The translations under genes were made by a program, and so were the position numbers. Positions 10,812 through 22,825 of a DNA stretch of 64,000 nt are shown piece after piece. The DNA is from Symbiodinium natans. Lineage: Eukaryota > Sar > Dinophyceae > Suessiales > Symbiodiniaceae. The stretch spans positions 139,606 through 203,605 of the forward strand of contig CAJNDS010000183.1 in the NCBI GenBank assembly GCA_905221605.1, in the 5' to 3' direction. Positions within the stretch are counted from its first letter, which is position 1; each line of letters opens with the position of its first letter. The notes beneath the pieces are model-generated. The model did no database searches. It had not been told where the DNA came from and saw only the letters and a program-made list of their open reading frames with translations.

Positions 10812-11902
10812 AAATGAAAAGCCGCACTTCGTGGAGAAATCATCGGGGAATTAAAGGTTAACCTTTGGGATCATAAGGGGAATATACTACACCAAAAAGG
10901 TTTTAAAGGTTACCTGCTCTACTACTAGGAAATTGCACCAGCCTTCTCACATCACAACCAGACCAGCGCCTATGTGCAACACAAGTCAGGCTTCTCCTCG
11001 CCACGGTTCGTGAAGGTCACCACATACTTCCATCTATACTGGCCTCCATAGGCACCTCAGCATGTATGTGTCAATGTCAGCCTGTTGTCTCTCCCAAGCC
11101 CTTCAAAACCGCCTCAAAGCCTGAAAGGCTGCGCCACATGCCTAGGCTGCACTCTGTGCGCAGCGACATATGCATGCGGGCCGCACTTGGGTCTTGTTCA
11201 AATTCGGGTTCCCTGAACATTCGCAGATGCCCACTATTTCGAATCAAGCCGTAAACCGAAACCCTAAACCCTTCAAGGGAGGGGGGGTGGCCGAATTGAG
11301 AGCCCTGATTACTTAACAAGCTCGGGGTTGAGTCAAAAACCTGTCAACCCCCACCCTGCAGCCCCCTGTTGCACAATAGTTGCCAATCAGAAGGAGCTGC
11401 CTTGAAATATCGACCGGGCATGAAGCTCGATGTTGCCTTGATTGCTTCGGTCGGAGCTAGCTCCAGGTGGCTCTTGGGGCAGAGAACAGAATTGCATTCG
11501 ATCAACCAACAAATGGCGGCAACTTGACTATGTGGGGGTTTACGATTCTAGGGGTACCTTTTTGGGGTCCTTTTTATCAGGAGAATCCTGTGAATTCGAG
11601 ACTAGTTTAGGGGTCCCTATTGTCGTTAAACCCCTTGTAGCCATCCCTGTCTGAACAGACTACAGATATCGGACAAGTGCATGTTATAGCGTCTCAGATC
11701 TCCAAGATGTGGATGGATCTCCTAGGACTTAGAACGTAGCGGCGCAACCAAATGCCTGACAACGCCAAACACGGACATCTGACCCAGCCGCTACACGCTG
11801 TGACTTCTGTTCAAACCTCGTTCTCAATTTGCCCTGGACCTCTAGGATGAACCATCACGCTTTCCCTTCCACTTCCAAGGCTGCGGATGTTCACTGCTGC
11901 CC
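10812..11902. other. Gene-free stretch
   Basis: Mostly single-copy sequence apart from the foldback element at 11535-11633. Short open frames on both strands show no recognisable domain. Confidence 0.35.
11535..11633. mobile_element. Foldback MITE-like element, family F4
   Basis: The left end GGGGTTTACGATTCTAGGGG and right end TAGGGGTCCC...GTTAAACCCC pair as terminal inverted repeats, with TTGGGGTCCTTTTTAT inside. Related to 29231-29315 and 58010-58113. Confidence 0.65.
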
Positions 11903-12027
11903 TAAACCCTAAACCCTAAACCCTAAACCCTAAACCCTAAACCCTAAACCCTAAACCCTAAACCCTAAACCCTAAACCCTAAACCCTAAACCCTAAACCC
12001 TAAACCCTAAACCCTAAACCCTAAACC
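11903..12027 (-). repeat. Telomere-like array (CCCTAAA)
   Basis: About 18 essentially perfect CCCTAAA units, one of the purest arrays in the window. Confidence 0.97.
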
Positions 12028-12344
12028 CCCCTTTGGGGTCTACAGGCTTGAGGGTTTTGGGGAGTCTGGGGGCTGAAAGGATTTGCTGGAGGTGTGCTCT
12101 GTGAGTCTATGGCATATGGCTGTGGTCCCCACTTTCTTGATAGAGACACCATGAGTGTGCACAAAGGGGACGCCAACGGCTTTTGGGCATTTTTACACGG
12201 AGGATACTCCTACCGAAGCCGACCCCATCTAATCCCTAAACTAAACCCCAAACCCTAAACCCCATAGCCGCGCTACGCGTCGCGATGCGGCTCTCCAGAG
12301 GCAGGGTCTCGCCGCATCGCATCTCCGGGCCAAGCCTCTCCCAC

Positions 12345-12424
12345 TTTATGATTATTATTCTTCTTATTCTTATTCTTATTACTATTACTATTATTCATAT
12401 TACTATTATTCTTATTACTATTTA
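12345..12424. repeat. ATT-type microsatellite
   Basis: Imperfect (ATT/CTT/ACT)n run; the complementary counterpart of the run at 4425-4500. Confidence 0.88.
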
Positions 12425-12552
12425 AGTGAAGGCAAGTAGCCGTCAACAATGTGACAAGAGAACCATCTTACGAGGCATTCCGCAGAGCTGCACTGAAGCA
12501 GCTTAGGGCCCAGAGTCGCTCTACATGTCACAGCAATGTGGATGTCACAGCA

Positions 12553-12662
12553 ATGGTTTAGGGTTTAGGGTTTAAGGGTTTAAGGGTTTAAGGGTTTAAG
12601 GGTTTAGGGTTTAGGGTTTAGGGTTTAGGGTTTAGGGTTTTAGGGTTTTAGGATCTTAGGGT
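12553..12662 (+). repeat. Telomere-like array with TTTAAGGG variant block
   Basis: Begins with TTTAGGG, then four octamers of the type TTTAAGGG, then TTTAGGG again. An example of local spread of one variant. Confidence 0.93.
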
Positions 12663-12806
12663 GGGGTTGCTGCCCAGGCCTGTCGACCACCATTCGTTGG
12701 CGAATCTCATCGGGATGCTCCATCGGAAGCGGCACGCTCTCCTCAGGCTTCCACTCAACGAACACCCCTGCCCTCTGGGTCCACTCAGATGTGTCTCGAG
12801 TTGAAT

Positions 12807-12892
12807 AGGGTTTAGGGTTTAGGGTTTAGGGTTTAGGGTTTAGGGTTTAGGGTTTAGGGTTTAGGGTTTAGGGTTTAGGGTTTAGGGTTGAG
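12807..12892 (+). repeat. Telomere-like array (TTTAGGG)
   Basis: About 12 near-perfect units. Confidence 0.95.
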
Positions 12893-13317
12893 GTAATTAC
12901 AGAACCAAGCTACGTGCCACTTCGGGCCTTAGGGCACCGGAAACACAATTCGGGCACCTCGAAGGCTCTGGAACATCCGCACTTGCGCAGAGACCCACAG
13001 CAGAGTGCTTCAGCGGATGCTTGGGGTTTGAGAAGTCCTGAAGCCAAAACGGCCTAAACCCTAGTAACTCTGACGGATGTCTAATCCTGCAGAGAGTCTC
13101 CATGCGTGGGTTATGGCCACACTATGTCACAAGTGTTGTCAAGCGCCTTCAGATTCGGCCCCTGGAAAACCGAAGCCCTTCTGCCATTACCCTCCAAAAG
13201 CTCAGCTACGGTGCCGGTTCATCGGGCTCGGCACGCCGGGTTTCCGCGTAGCGCCGGGCGCTAATGCGCTGCCTCTTTCTTGGCTTCGCGGTGCGTGGGG
13301 TGGTTTGCGTTGCTTTG

Positions 13318-13500
13318 AGGTTTTGGGCCTTGCGGGGGGGGGGTGGGTGGTTGGGGGGGTGGTTTGGGGGGGTGGTTGCGAAGGTGGTTGGAGGGGTGGG
13401 GGGGGGTGGTTGGGGTGGCTGGTTGCGGGTGGTTGGCGGGGGGATGGTTGTGGGAGGGGGGGGGGGTTTGATGGTTGGGGTGGTTAGGGGGGCGGGGTGC
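13318..13500. repeat. G-rich low-complexity tract (GGTGGTTGGGG)
   Basis: Irregular GGTGG/TTGGGG sequence on the plus strand. Gly/Trp-rich or Pro-rich open frames over it are compositional. Confidence 0.85.
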
Positions 13501-14035
13501 TGCGCTGCAGTTTTCCTGGATGCAGTATCTTCAACACCTATGTGCCGAATGCTAAAACTGCGCAAGCTCCGAAACCACTTGGTCCTCCCTCCAAACATCG
13601 TAACAAAATCCAATACAGTTCCGGAACGCTGTCCCCCAGATCCAGTACCATCTGGGCAAAGTGTTTTGGTACCAGAATTGTTGGAACATTCGGGACGTGG
13701 AGTTGGTCGGGTTGGTTTTGTGCTGTTTTAAGCGGGTGCCGCTTGAGAATCCGGAGGTGTGGAGTTGATAAGAAAACTTGGAGTTAGTGGGTTTTGACTT
13801 CACGGACGAACAACTCTATGTACGTTTCATACTACACATATATGTGCATATGTGTGTGCATATGATGCACGTACATACATCTGGCCAGAAAAAAAACGCC
13901 CCAGGTATCCGGCCCCTTTCCAAAACAAAAACGCCGAAGCCCTAAAGCCCAAAATAAAGCCGCCCCTGGGATCCACGGGCAGGCTGCTGCGCGTCAATTT
14001 CTCTCTCGTTCTTGGCCATCTTCTGCTTAAGCACC
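13501..14035. other. Gene-free stretch
   Basis: No clear coding signal. A short alternating ATATGTGCATATGTGTGTG patch lies near 13835-13866. Confidence 0.35.
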
Positions 14036-14120
14036 TTATATAGGGATCGGAATCACTACTAATAGTAGTTTTCCCCTTGGGGACTATAATACCTATTCGA
14101 ATTATTAAGGCCCCTATATC
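14036..14120. mobile_element. Foldback MITE-like element, family F3
   Basis: The cleanest member of F3. The left end TATATAGGGATCGGAATCAC pairs with the right end AAGGCCCCTATAT, with TAATAGTAGTTTTCCCC and GGACTATAATACCTATTCGA between. It is reversed relative to the copy at 3459. Confidence 0.75.
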
Positions 14121-14800
14121 TGTCAAGTTCTGCACCTGAGGTGCGGGATTGTGAGGCCTGCAAACTCCGGCCATCAAGCCTGACGTCACCTTACCCCAAG
14201 CGGAGGGTCACAGGGTCCCTTGGCAAGCCCACATAGGACGCTTCAGAATCACGTCGAGCCGAAGCGCATCTGCCTCCTCCAGAAGAGTCTCGCCGTCTTT
14301 CCTCAAAGCTATCACTTACCTTCTCGGTGCGTGGTGCAAGGTTGCTTAAGTGGGCATCTTGATCTGTGGGGCCGTCGTGGAAAAAAGGCGCTGCATCAAA
14401 CCTCTGGTGGCCTAGGCCGGGTAAAGACTCCGAAGTTTCGGGCAGCCGTGTCTCAAACTCTCCTCCTGCTTCTGCTGCTTCAAGTCTGCACCTGCATTTT
14501 TTGGAATTTGAGCTGGGGTTGGGGGAATTCATCGATAGTTCGTCTCACCCCCATGGCTGATGGCAGAGTGTGCAATGAATCGTGGTTCTCTTGCACGGGC
14601 TGACCGCAGTCACACAAAAAGATGGTACCGTGATTGGCACTGTTGATGATGCTCAGGTGCTTTGTATCCCTAAAACCCTAAGCCCTAAACCCCAAATCCT
14701 AAACCCTAAACCCTTGTGCAAGACTGGACAGCACCTGCCATCTTGGCAGGCATCACACTTGCATTGGCGGCGCCAGGCAGCAACAGCAGCTGCAGGTACA
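14121..14800. other. Gene-free stretch
   Basis: Short open frames on both strands without recognisable domains, and a small CCCTAAA patch near 14670-14715. Confidence 0.35.
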
Positions 14801-14806
14801 AGTCCT

Positions 14807-14876
14807 AGGGGTTTAGGGCTTAGGGTTCAGGGTTTAGGGTTTCGGGTTTCGGGTTTCGGGGTTTAGGGTTTAGGGT

Positions 14877-14908
<32 letters not shown>

Positions 14909-15015
14909 GTTGAGGGTTGAGGGTTGAGGGTTCAGGGCCTAGGGTTTAGGGTTTAGGGTTGAGGGTTGAGGGTTGAGAATTTAGGGTTTAGGGTTTAGGG
15001 TTTAGGGTTTAGGGT

Positions 15016-15047
<32 letters not shown>

Positions 15048-15085
15048 GGTTTAGGGTTTAGGGTTTAGGGTTTAGGGTCTAGGAG
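14807..15085 (+). repeat. Telomere-like array with TTGAGGG blocks
   Basis: TTTAGGG alternates with homogeneous runs of TTGAGGG (about 14876-14930, 14958-14975 and 15014-15046) and a short TTTCGGG run. The variants are grouped, not mixed. Confidence 0.95.
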
Positions 15086-15676
15086 TATGTCTTTCTCCTT
15101 GCATCCGTTGTATCCATCGTCTCGGGCAGTCACTGGACACGAAAAAACCCAACTCTTGACGCTAAGTCCCAAAGAGCCCCACGTCTGCGGGGGCTCGCTT
15201 GTTCCAAAGATTTTAAGGGCTGTTGACGCTTTTTGGCTGAGAGGGTCTTCTGGCCCAGGATATAGCTTCACCCCGCAACATGGCCGGAACTTGAGCTGCC
15301 ACCGACACGATCCAAAAGAATGGAAGCAACAGACTCGCGACTCGACGGGAATGAAACAGCTGCACTGAAAGGAAAGGATTCAGCAGACACTGTTCTGTGG
15401 AGATTGTGTTTGGAGTGCTCATTTTCCCGCAGCTCGGGGTCTGAGGGAAGCGAGGCGGAGGGGGGAAGAGGGGCGAGGGGGGGGGGAGTTGCCGGGGTTG
15501 TACGTTTGTCAAAAATGTCAGTTTGTCGTGCCATGCGCATGCCACTCCCCACGGGGTCACCCACCCTAAAACCCAGACCGGAACTTCTCCCTCGACACTC
15601 CTCCAGGATCCTTCCGCCGTCGGAAAGCAAGCTGGAGATGAAATTGGGGGCCTGCCGGACTACCGTGAAGGAGTGC
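15086..15676. other. Gene-free stretch
   Basis: Single-copy sequence with a G-rich run near 15455-15490. Open frames on both strands are unconvincing. Confidence 0.35.
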
Positions 15677-15677
15677 C

Positions 15678-15792
15678 TATGGGTTTAGGGTTTAGGGTTT
15701 AGGGCTTAGGGTTTAGGGTTTAGGGTTTAGGGTTTAGGGTTTAGGGTTTAGGGTTTAGGGTTTAGGGTTTAGGGTTTAGGGTTTAGGGTTTA
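15678..15792 (+). repeat. Telomere-like array (TTTAGGG)
   Basis: About 16 units, nearly perfect. Confidence 0.96.
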
Positions 15793-15935
15793 CCTGTTGG
15801 CAAACAGGGCTTGGGGCTTGAGAGCTGCATTATCATCAGAGTGTACTTGAAACTTGGGCCTGGGCTTCGGATGCCCTGTGGCCCAGCAACCAAATTACAA
15901 TAAGGGCACCTTTTTTTGTGTTGGCTACTGTTCTA

Positions 15936-16064
15936 TAGGGCCCAAAAAAAGCACATAAGCAAAAAATAGGATAGGGATGTCCCATATAAACCCCCTGATC
16001 ATGAAGCCCAATAAGGTAGGGATATCCCTATATAATGCTTATGCATATGTCCTTTTTGGGTCCC
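15936..16064. mobile_element. Foldback element
   Basis: Left arm GGGCCCAAAAAAAGCACATAAGC pairs with the right arm GCTTATGCATATGTCCTTTTTGGGTCCC. A second inner symmetry is formed by ATAGGGATGTCCC and TAGGGATATCCCTATA. Confidence 0.7.
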
Positions 16065-16186
16065 TAATTCAAAGGGAAGCCGGAACCACTACAAAAAGAT
16101 GGTAAAAGGTACCACTGGGCTGCTTGGATGGCTTGGGGTTGGGGAGTTCCTGATCTCTGACCGATTGGACCTCGAAGGTCCAGACC

Positions 16187-16313
16187 TCAAACCCTAAACC
16201 CTAAACCGTAAACCCTACACCCTACACCCTAAACCCTAAACCCTAAACCCTAAATCCTGAACCCTGAACCCTAAGCCCTAAACCCTAAACCCTAAACCCT
16301 AAACCCTAAACCC
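16187..16313 (-). repeat. Telomere-like array (CCCTAAA)
   Basis: About 17 units including CCCTACA and CCCTGAA variants in pairs. Confidence 0.94.
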
Positions 16314-16409
16314 GAAGCGGCGCCAGCACAGCAAGCAGCATTGTTGCTGCCGCCGCCGCAAGCAGAAGCCGCATGGATGCGGCACGAGTCCCGGAGTCAC
16401 CTGTGACAT

Positions 16410-16527
16410 AGGGTTGAGGGTTTAGGGTTCAGGGTTCAGGGTTTAGGGTTCAGAGTTCAGGGTTCGGGGTTCAGGGTTCAGGGTTCAGGGTTTAGGGTTT
16501 AGGGTTTAGGGTTTAGGGTTTAGGTTG
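16410..16527 (+). repeat. Telomere-like array with TTCAGGG block
   Basis: Starts as TTGAGGG/TTCAGGG-rich sequence and becomes pure TTTAGGG. Its orientation is opposite to the array 100 bp upstream. Confidence 0.94.
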
Positions 16528-16999
16528 AGGGATGGTGGTTTGAAAAGAAACGTGGCTGGAGCCATCTGGAGGACAAGCAACTGCGTTGTAGAAAAACGAG
16601 TGAAGAAGGCAAGAATGCCTCCCCTTCATACTCTTGAATCACAAGGAGAACTGAACCAACCATTTTCAAAGGATGTGCAGTGGGGGTGCGCGCTCTGCAG
16701 CAGCAAGTTGTTGGGCTTGAGGGTTTGAGGCTTTAAGGGCTCAAGAAGGTTTCTGGGTTGGAGGCTTCATGGCTTAACGGCTTTAGGTTTCAAGGGCTTA
16801 TGGCTTTTTCATATTCATAAAGAAATAATGTTGCACTCGGTTTGATTTTTACCTACTCGCTTTCATCGCAAGTTTCCCGCATGCAGAGGGGAGGGGGGGG
16901 GGAGGTGAACCCCGTGCAACATCAACCAGCCAAGCCAGATATGGTCGAAGAAGCCCATCCCCTTAAAGTACCTCAAGTAGAGGGCCTACCACTTCCCTT

Positions 17000-17255
17000 C
17001 AACACCCCAAACCCTGACACCCCTAAACCCCTAAACCCGATGAGCCCGAAGCCCTAAACCCCTAAACGCCCTAAGCCCCTAGGCCCTAAACCCTAAACCC
17101 TAAACCCCTAAACGCCCCCTGAACCACAGATCATCCCAAGCCTTGGGGGATCCCCAAGCGCCTGAACCGCCCTAAGGCCCTCCCCAAACCCTAAACCCTA
17201 AACCCTAAACCCCAAACCCTAAACCCTAAACCCTATAAACCCTAAACCCTAAACC
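17000..17255 (-). repeat. Patchy telomere-like repeats (CCCTAAA)
   Basis: Degenerate CCCTAAA/CCCCTAAA groups separated by short unique spacers. Purest at 17085-17105 and 17190-17255. Confidence 0.85.
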
Positions 17256-17359
17256 TCCAGAGGATGGCGTGGCCGGCGCGTGCCGCTTCCGAGCGCCGCC
17301 GCAGCTGATTGCAAGCGGCACGCGCGGCGCTCCGCCGCACGAAACCCAATTTGCTGAGC

Positions 17360-17440
17360 TGCTTTGTGTTTTTTTGGGTTTAGGGTGTGTGGTTTTAGGG
17401 TTTTAGGGTTTAGGGTTTAGGGCTTAGGGCTTAGGGGTCC
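17360..17440 (+). repeat. Short telomere-like array (TTTAGGG)
   Basis: Seven or eight degenerate units. A small CCCTAAA patch follows at 17615-17670. Confidence 0.8.
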
Positions 17441-17867
17441 CAAAATAGGGCTACCCTTCTTAAGAGGGTTTGTGGGATTCTAGTATTTTGGGGGGGGCGG
17501 TATGTTACTAGGGGCACCTTGTTTTGGGAAATACCCGTGTCAGGATCCTTCCTGTCGACTCAAGTCTAATCTAATTGTCTAAGGGGGGGACTGGGTTCGT
17601 GCGCTCTTCCTAAGCCTAAATCCTAAACCCAAAACCCGAAATCCTAAACCCTAAACTCTAAACCCTGGGGCACATGGTGTACAAAGGAAAGGCAAGACGG
17701 CGCTCCGGATTTCTAGCATGCCTCGCTGCTCTGAGCTCAGAAAGCGGGGCGAAGCAACTGCAAAATAACGAACATAACCTGAAATGCCTGAACCCCAAAC
17801 CCCTTAAATAAACTCCGCTCTGCAACCGAATGTAGAATCCCCAACCCGGCAGATCATGGGAATATAC

Positions 17868-17962
17868 GGGCTTACTAATTAGAACAGGGCTTGGGGGTTA
17901 TTGGAGCATATTCATCAAGGGGACCATAAGGAATACTGTTAGTAGCTATTCCGACCCCTATG
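17868..17962. mobile_element. MITE-like element, family F3
   Basis: Carries AATTAGAACAGGGCTT, GACCATAAGGAATACTGTTA and CTATTCCGACCCCTA in the same order as 3459-3567. The terminal pairing is weaker. Confidence 0.6.
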
Positions 17963-20711
17963 GTAGGCTCTGGCACACACGGACAGCAGTACCTTGACGC
18001 TTCTCTCAACTTGTTGTTGGGGCTATGGACATCTCCCCCGAAAAATGGAGCCCCCCAAAAAAACAGAATACCATAGTCCTGTTCTGCGTACTGAACTTCT
18101 GGTGGGCTTAGGGGCTAGGGATGTCTAGGGCTAGCTTAGGGTCTGTCAGTGGTCCCAAGCATTCGTAAACCCTAGAGCCCTCAGCCCAAAGATCCGACAG
18201 CCCTCCAATCATGACTACCATGACCGAACGACCAGCGACCAGGCCATCCAAAACCCATTCAGCTTCGCACCTTCGGGCGGTTCGTGAGCCGAATCCTGCT
18301 CAGCAAGGATCGGTTCTTGGGGCTCAAGGTTCAACTGCGTGACGTGCTGGCAGGATTCTTCACAACGTTCCTCGATCAAAACCTTGTGTGGGGTTCTACT
18401 CGCATCCAAGTTGTGCTGACAAAAAGGATCTCATTCATTCTGGCTGTGGTCTGGCTGTGAGAAAGCACATGCAATGCAACAGGCAACTTTGACACAAAAG
18501 AGAAAGCTTGCAGCAACAAGTCTTAAAGTGTTGACATGCCACTCAATCTCAACATTAAGTTACGGCTACATGACCTGACCCAGCCGCTCGCAAGCGGTTC
18601 TCAACATTATGATTCTGGATATCGTGCCATTCAGCACACCAACATGCGCGACAAGGGGTCGGCGTCATCTCGTCATTCAGCACGTCGGTTGCAGCAAGCA
18701 TCTGCTGTCGTTATGGGGTCTTCATCAACACTGCCGGGATCCGCGTGTGAGAGTCAAGCCTCCATTCTACCGTCTGGTAAGTAGAAAAAGGAACACAGGA
18801 AGCGCCACTCTGGCTCTATCCACCTCCCTGGCTCGCCACGCTTGCAGCGGCCTGGTGGCACTGCGCCTGCTGCATCTTTGCGCAGCGCTCCAGGCCATCG
18901 ATCTCCAACTTGCAGAGCTGGAAGGACGTCATGGGGTGGTCCTCGAGGTGATCCAGAGAGTCTCCTGCTTGCACACCATTCGACCGAACTGAACCGCTGC
19001 ACCATGTCCTCACGCTTTTTGCATCATGCATGGGCCCGTGGCCAGCAGTGCGTGCAGGGCAGGCTTCTCGGTGGCACCAGGCCGCCATGATTTTGCGGCA
19101 GAAGTCCGCAAGACGTCGCCGAGTCTTGCCCCAGATGCAGCGCTTTACTATTTACGATCTAGCGCATGGCTGAAGTCTCCGCCCCCAACACACGGCACCC
19201 GTGCGGTGAATATGCGTTCCCTATCGTCGGGGCACTGTCCGGCGCAACCGCTTAAATAGCAAGGGCACCCTGCAGCAGTAAATGCTATGGCGCAGTTCTT
19301 ATGTCATGTCCCACCTTCCGATCCACATGAGGTAGGAATTCTTGCTCGTGACACGCGCTTGCTGCCTCGAGCTCACTGGCAGAGGCCGCATTTCGTCGCT
19401 GTGGCAGCACGAACACTACAACGCCATAAAAGAAAAAGGGCGCTCGCCAACAAGCTTCTGGTTTCCTTCACATGTGCAACTACCGTGAGAGAAAGTTCCG
19501 GTTCCAAATACGTTCATCACACTTTGCCACCTTGCTGTCTGCTGTTCTAAGTTTTGAGGGAAGACTGAAAAGACTCTAAGACTTAGACCGGAACGGAGCA
19601 AGAGGTTTATTTGTTTTTACTCGCAACGACCGGCTCCGTCAGCCAGATCTGGCTTCTGCCTGTGAAAAAACACGCCGCAACTGGGCCCCAAAATGGCTCC
19701 TAAATCTGGGCTCCAATTTCGGGCTCCAACCGTGACCTTGTATGTTCAGAGAGGAAATCCAAAATCTGGGGCTGTTTTCGGTGCCCGGAATAAAGCTGCC
19801 TTTTGGAACCTGTTTGAATTCAAAGGAAATACTGCAATCAACTCACAGAGAAACAAGATTTTCTATCTTCTGCTGTTTGCATCAACACTCAAGAAAACAA
19901 AAACGCCGTCGATACGCGTGTTCTTTTCTTTGCTAAACTGGTTTTTGGCTGGCGTTTCAAGACAAAGCAGTCTTGCATTGTTCTCATACGATCTTTCTCG
20001 CACTTACTTCATCGTGTGCTACTAGATCATGGTCCGTGCCTTGCACAAGCCCCCACCCCCCCTATAGGGATGCCTCCTTCTGTGGACTCTCGGCCAGGGC
20101 ATCTGCAGTGCTGACTGCACCTGCGTGCAAAACTGTGCAAGGGAACAAGAAGCCCTCAAACACCAACTGCATCGTGTCACACAGGTCACCTTAAGTCCGA
20201 TGGCCGGTAGCAACTCTATGTCCTCCATAGCTACGGCTCACGCCTTCGTACAACACCCCTCGAGCCCGAAGCCCCCCGTCCCAAGTCAACCATCGACAAC
20301 GTGCCCGCACCAGGCACCCCTTGGAAGAACAGATCCGGCCACAGATGCACACTCCGAGTCACAAGTCCTGCCGGTGCTGTTCAAAGAAGCTTTTCTACCC
20401 TTGATAATTCACATGTCCGATGCTCTTTGGCACCGAGAGACAGGGGACCTGCCACAGTCGACGTCTTGCTCCGCACAAGGCATCCAGACTTCAGACTTCT
20501 CTGCGGCTGCCTTTGCTGCTGCGGCCGCTAAGCGACGCTTCCTGTGGGTCGGGCTAAAGGCCAGACTTCAAGCTTGCCCCAAAGGAGCAGAGCGCTCAAC
20601 AGCTTGGCATCCACTCACTCCGCCGCAGCACCTCCTCCCCCGTTGTTGCCACCACCGCCCGGAGCGCCCAGGCTACTTCGGAGCTTCTGGAGGCCCATCG
20701 AGTGAATCCTC
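17963..20711. other. Stretch without telomere-like repeats; possible exons, unresolved
   Basis: About 2.7 kb free of repeats. It has moderate-length open frames on both strands (for example 18609-18992 plus, 18816-19088 minus, 19693-20025 plus, 20125-20814 plus), none recognised. The 20125 frame runs into the dispersed repeat at 20712, which argues against its end being genuine. A gene with short exons could be hidden here. Confidence 0.3.
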
Positions 20712-20815
20712 TACTCCCCTTCGAACCTTCATAAAAATAACATGTTTGATATCTGTTTGGGTTTTATATGAACAAAAAGGTTTAAAAAAAAAAAAAGTCC
20801 CAAGGAAGCTATAGA
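20712..20815. mobile_element. Dispersed repeat, family F6
   Basis: Shares CTCCCCTT(A/C)GAACCTTCATAAA, ATATC(C/T)(T/G)(C/T)TTGGGTTTTA and TCCCAAG(A/G)AAG(A/C)TATAG with 22706-22825 and 55128-55222. The three copies are clearly homologous, with A-rich centres of different length. Confidence 0.8.
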
Positions 20816-20934
20816 ATCATCACGAATCCCGGCCCTGTCAAGACGGCATTGAACAGGCCCATGCCGCCGCAGCAGCACACCAAGCACCCCCCGGTCCTTG
20901 GGAACCAAAGGAACCCTAAAATTGGGACCAGACC

Positions 20935-21650
20935 CTATACTACTATCATCCTTATCAGGGTATAAGAACCATAAACCCTTTTAGGGTTCACCCTAAAATT
21001 GGGACCATAGACCCTATACTACTATAATCCTGATGAGGGTATATAAACCATAACCCTTTTAGTGCACTAGAATCCTGATGAGGGTATGTGAACCCTACAC
21101 CCTTTTCGGGTACTATAATCCTTATGAGGGCATCTACTACTATAATGCTTCTTAGGGTATGTGAACCATAAACCCTATACTACTATAATCCTTAGATTAG
21201 GGTATATGAACCATAAACCCTATACTACTATATTAATAATCCTTAGATTAGGGTATGTGAACCATAAACCCTTTTCGGGTACTAGAATCCTGATGAGGGT
21301 ATGTGAACCCTACACCCTTTTCGGGTACTATAATCCTTATGAGGGTATCTACTACTATAATCCTTCTTAGGGTATGTGAACCATAAACCCTATACTACTA
21401 TAATCCTTAGATTAGGGTATATGAACCATAAACCCTATACTACTATAATCCAAAGGTTAGGGTATATGAACCATAAACCCTATTACTACTATAATCCTTT
21501 GATTAGGGTATGTGAACCCTACACCCTTTTGGGGTACTATAATCACTATAATCCTTATGATGGTATATGAACCCTAAACCCTTTGTGGGCTCATTTACAA
21601 AAATCCGATCTTTATGAGGGTATGTAACCCTAAACCCTTTTAGGCTTCAT
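20935..21650. repeat. 45 bp tandem repeat
   Basis: About 15 degenerate copies of a unit containing ACCATAAACCC, TATACTACTATAATCC and TTAG(A)TTAGGGTATATG. Inserts vary the period between about 40 and 55 bp. The unit itself contains ACCCT/AGGGT words. Confidence 0.9.
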
Positions 21651-21736
21651 TTGGTTCTCAAGGGTCTTGCGGATGTCGAGGTCCACGCTGCGCTCGAAGG
21701 CCAGCACTGCGCCCTGCTCCACCACGAGCTCCTCAA

Positions 21737-21862
21737 GAGAGGGGTTTAGGGTTTAGGGTTTAGGGTTTAGGGTTTAGGGTTTAGGGTTTAGGGTTTAGGG
21801 TTTAGGGTTTAGGGTTTAGGGTTTAGGGTTTAGGGTTTAGGGTTTAGGGTTTAGGGTTTAAA
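21737..21862 (+). repeat. Telomere-like array (TTTAGGG)
   Basis: About 18 perfect units bounded sharply on both sides. Confidence 0.97.
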
Positions 21863-22705
21863 AGGGGCCCTTAGTCTTATTCCCCTATATAACCCTTAAA
21901 ATATTCCTTATATAGTCCCTACGCAACTAAAAAGCCCTAAATAACCCCCCAACCACGAGCTCCTCGCCATCTTCGAGCTCCTTCTTCATGACTGTCCCTC
22001 CAGCCTACACTGAACTTGGAACCCGAGTATTAAGGATTTTGGCTGTTTCTTGGGAGTAGTTACAGTACCCGAAAATTCAAAATTGTTCCCAAGATTCCCT
22101 AAGCAGCTTGCAGGAAGACCATGCCACTCCCGTGCAAGGTGTTCATGAAAAGCCCCTGGCCTCCGCAGAAGCATGTCCCGACTGAACGCACCCGCTTGAT
22201 GTCAACGGACCAATCCTTGGGGACGAAATGAACCCTAAAATGGTTTATGGCTCATAGCTATACCGACTATACCTTAATAAAGAATTATAGAAATATAGAG
22301 TATATGACCCCAATCTTAGGGCTCATTTGGTCCCCAAGGATCGGAACCCAAGGCAGCCAAGAAGGCGCCCCGGTTGAAGACCATGCCGTCGTACTTGGCG
22401 AGATCAATGGGGACGATCTTGGCAGGGAAAGTGGGCGTGAGGCCAACTTGCTGGCAATCATCCGTCTCCTCGGTTGGCCCCTATAGAAACCCTCTGAAGA
22501 ACATTCCTGAATTACGGTCCTCTTAAACCCAATGAGGGAAGATGAACCCTAGACCCTAAACCCTAAACCCTAAACCCCAAGTGCCTAGTCTCGTTCAAGA
22601 AGTGCAACCTGAAGAGGTTCTCACCAGCACAGCAGCAACGCTTGAACCCCTGCTCGCAGCCGCCGACGTCTACGTCCGGGTTCAAGCCGGGACTCATGTA
22701 GGCCA
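21863..22705. other. Gene-free stretch
   Basis: Single-copy sequence and a small CCCTAAA patch (22545-22580). No coding signal recognised. Confidence 0.35.
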
Positions 22706-22825
22706 TGCTGCCTATACTCCCCTTAGAACCTTCATAAAAACACAATATGTTTTAATATCCTCTTGGGTTTTACATAAACAAAAATTTGAAAAAAAAAACA
22801 ATAATAATTCCCAAGAAAGATATAG
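22706..22825. mobile_element. Dispersed repeat, family F6
   Basis: Second copy, best conserved: CTCCCCTTAGAACCTTCATA at left and TTCCCAAGAAAGATATAGCTG at right, with the centre ending in an A-tract. Confidence 0.8.

Noticed and set aside
13200-13260. Third copy of the CGCTACGC...CCCGCC intron-start motif
   Set aside because: Only a few words (GCGTAGCG, GGGT) match and the G-rich tract is on the wrong side.
13206-13731. Gly/Trp-rich and Pro-rich frames of 135-155 codons
   Set aside because: Explained by the G-rich low-complexity tract at 13318-13500.
20125-20814. 229-codon plus-strand frame
   Set aside because: No recognisable domain, and its last third reads through the dispersed F6 repeat, so at least its end is spurious.
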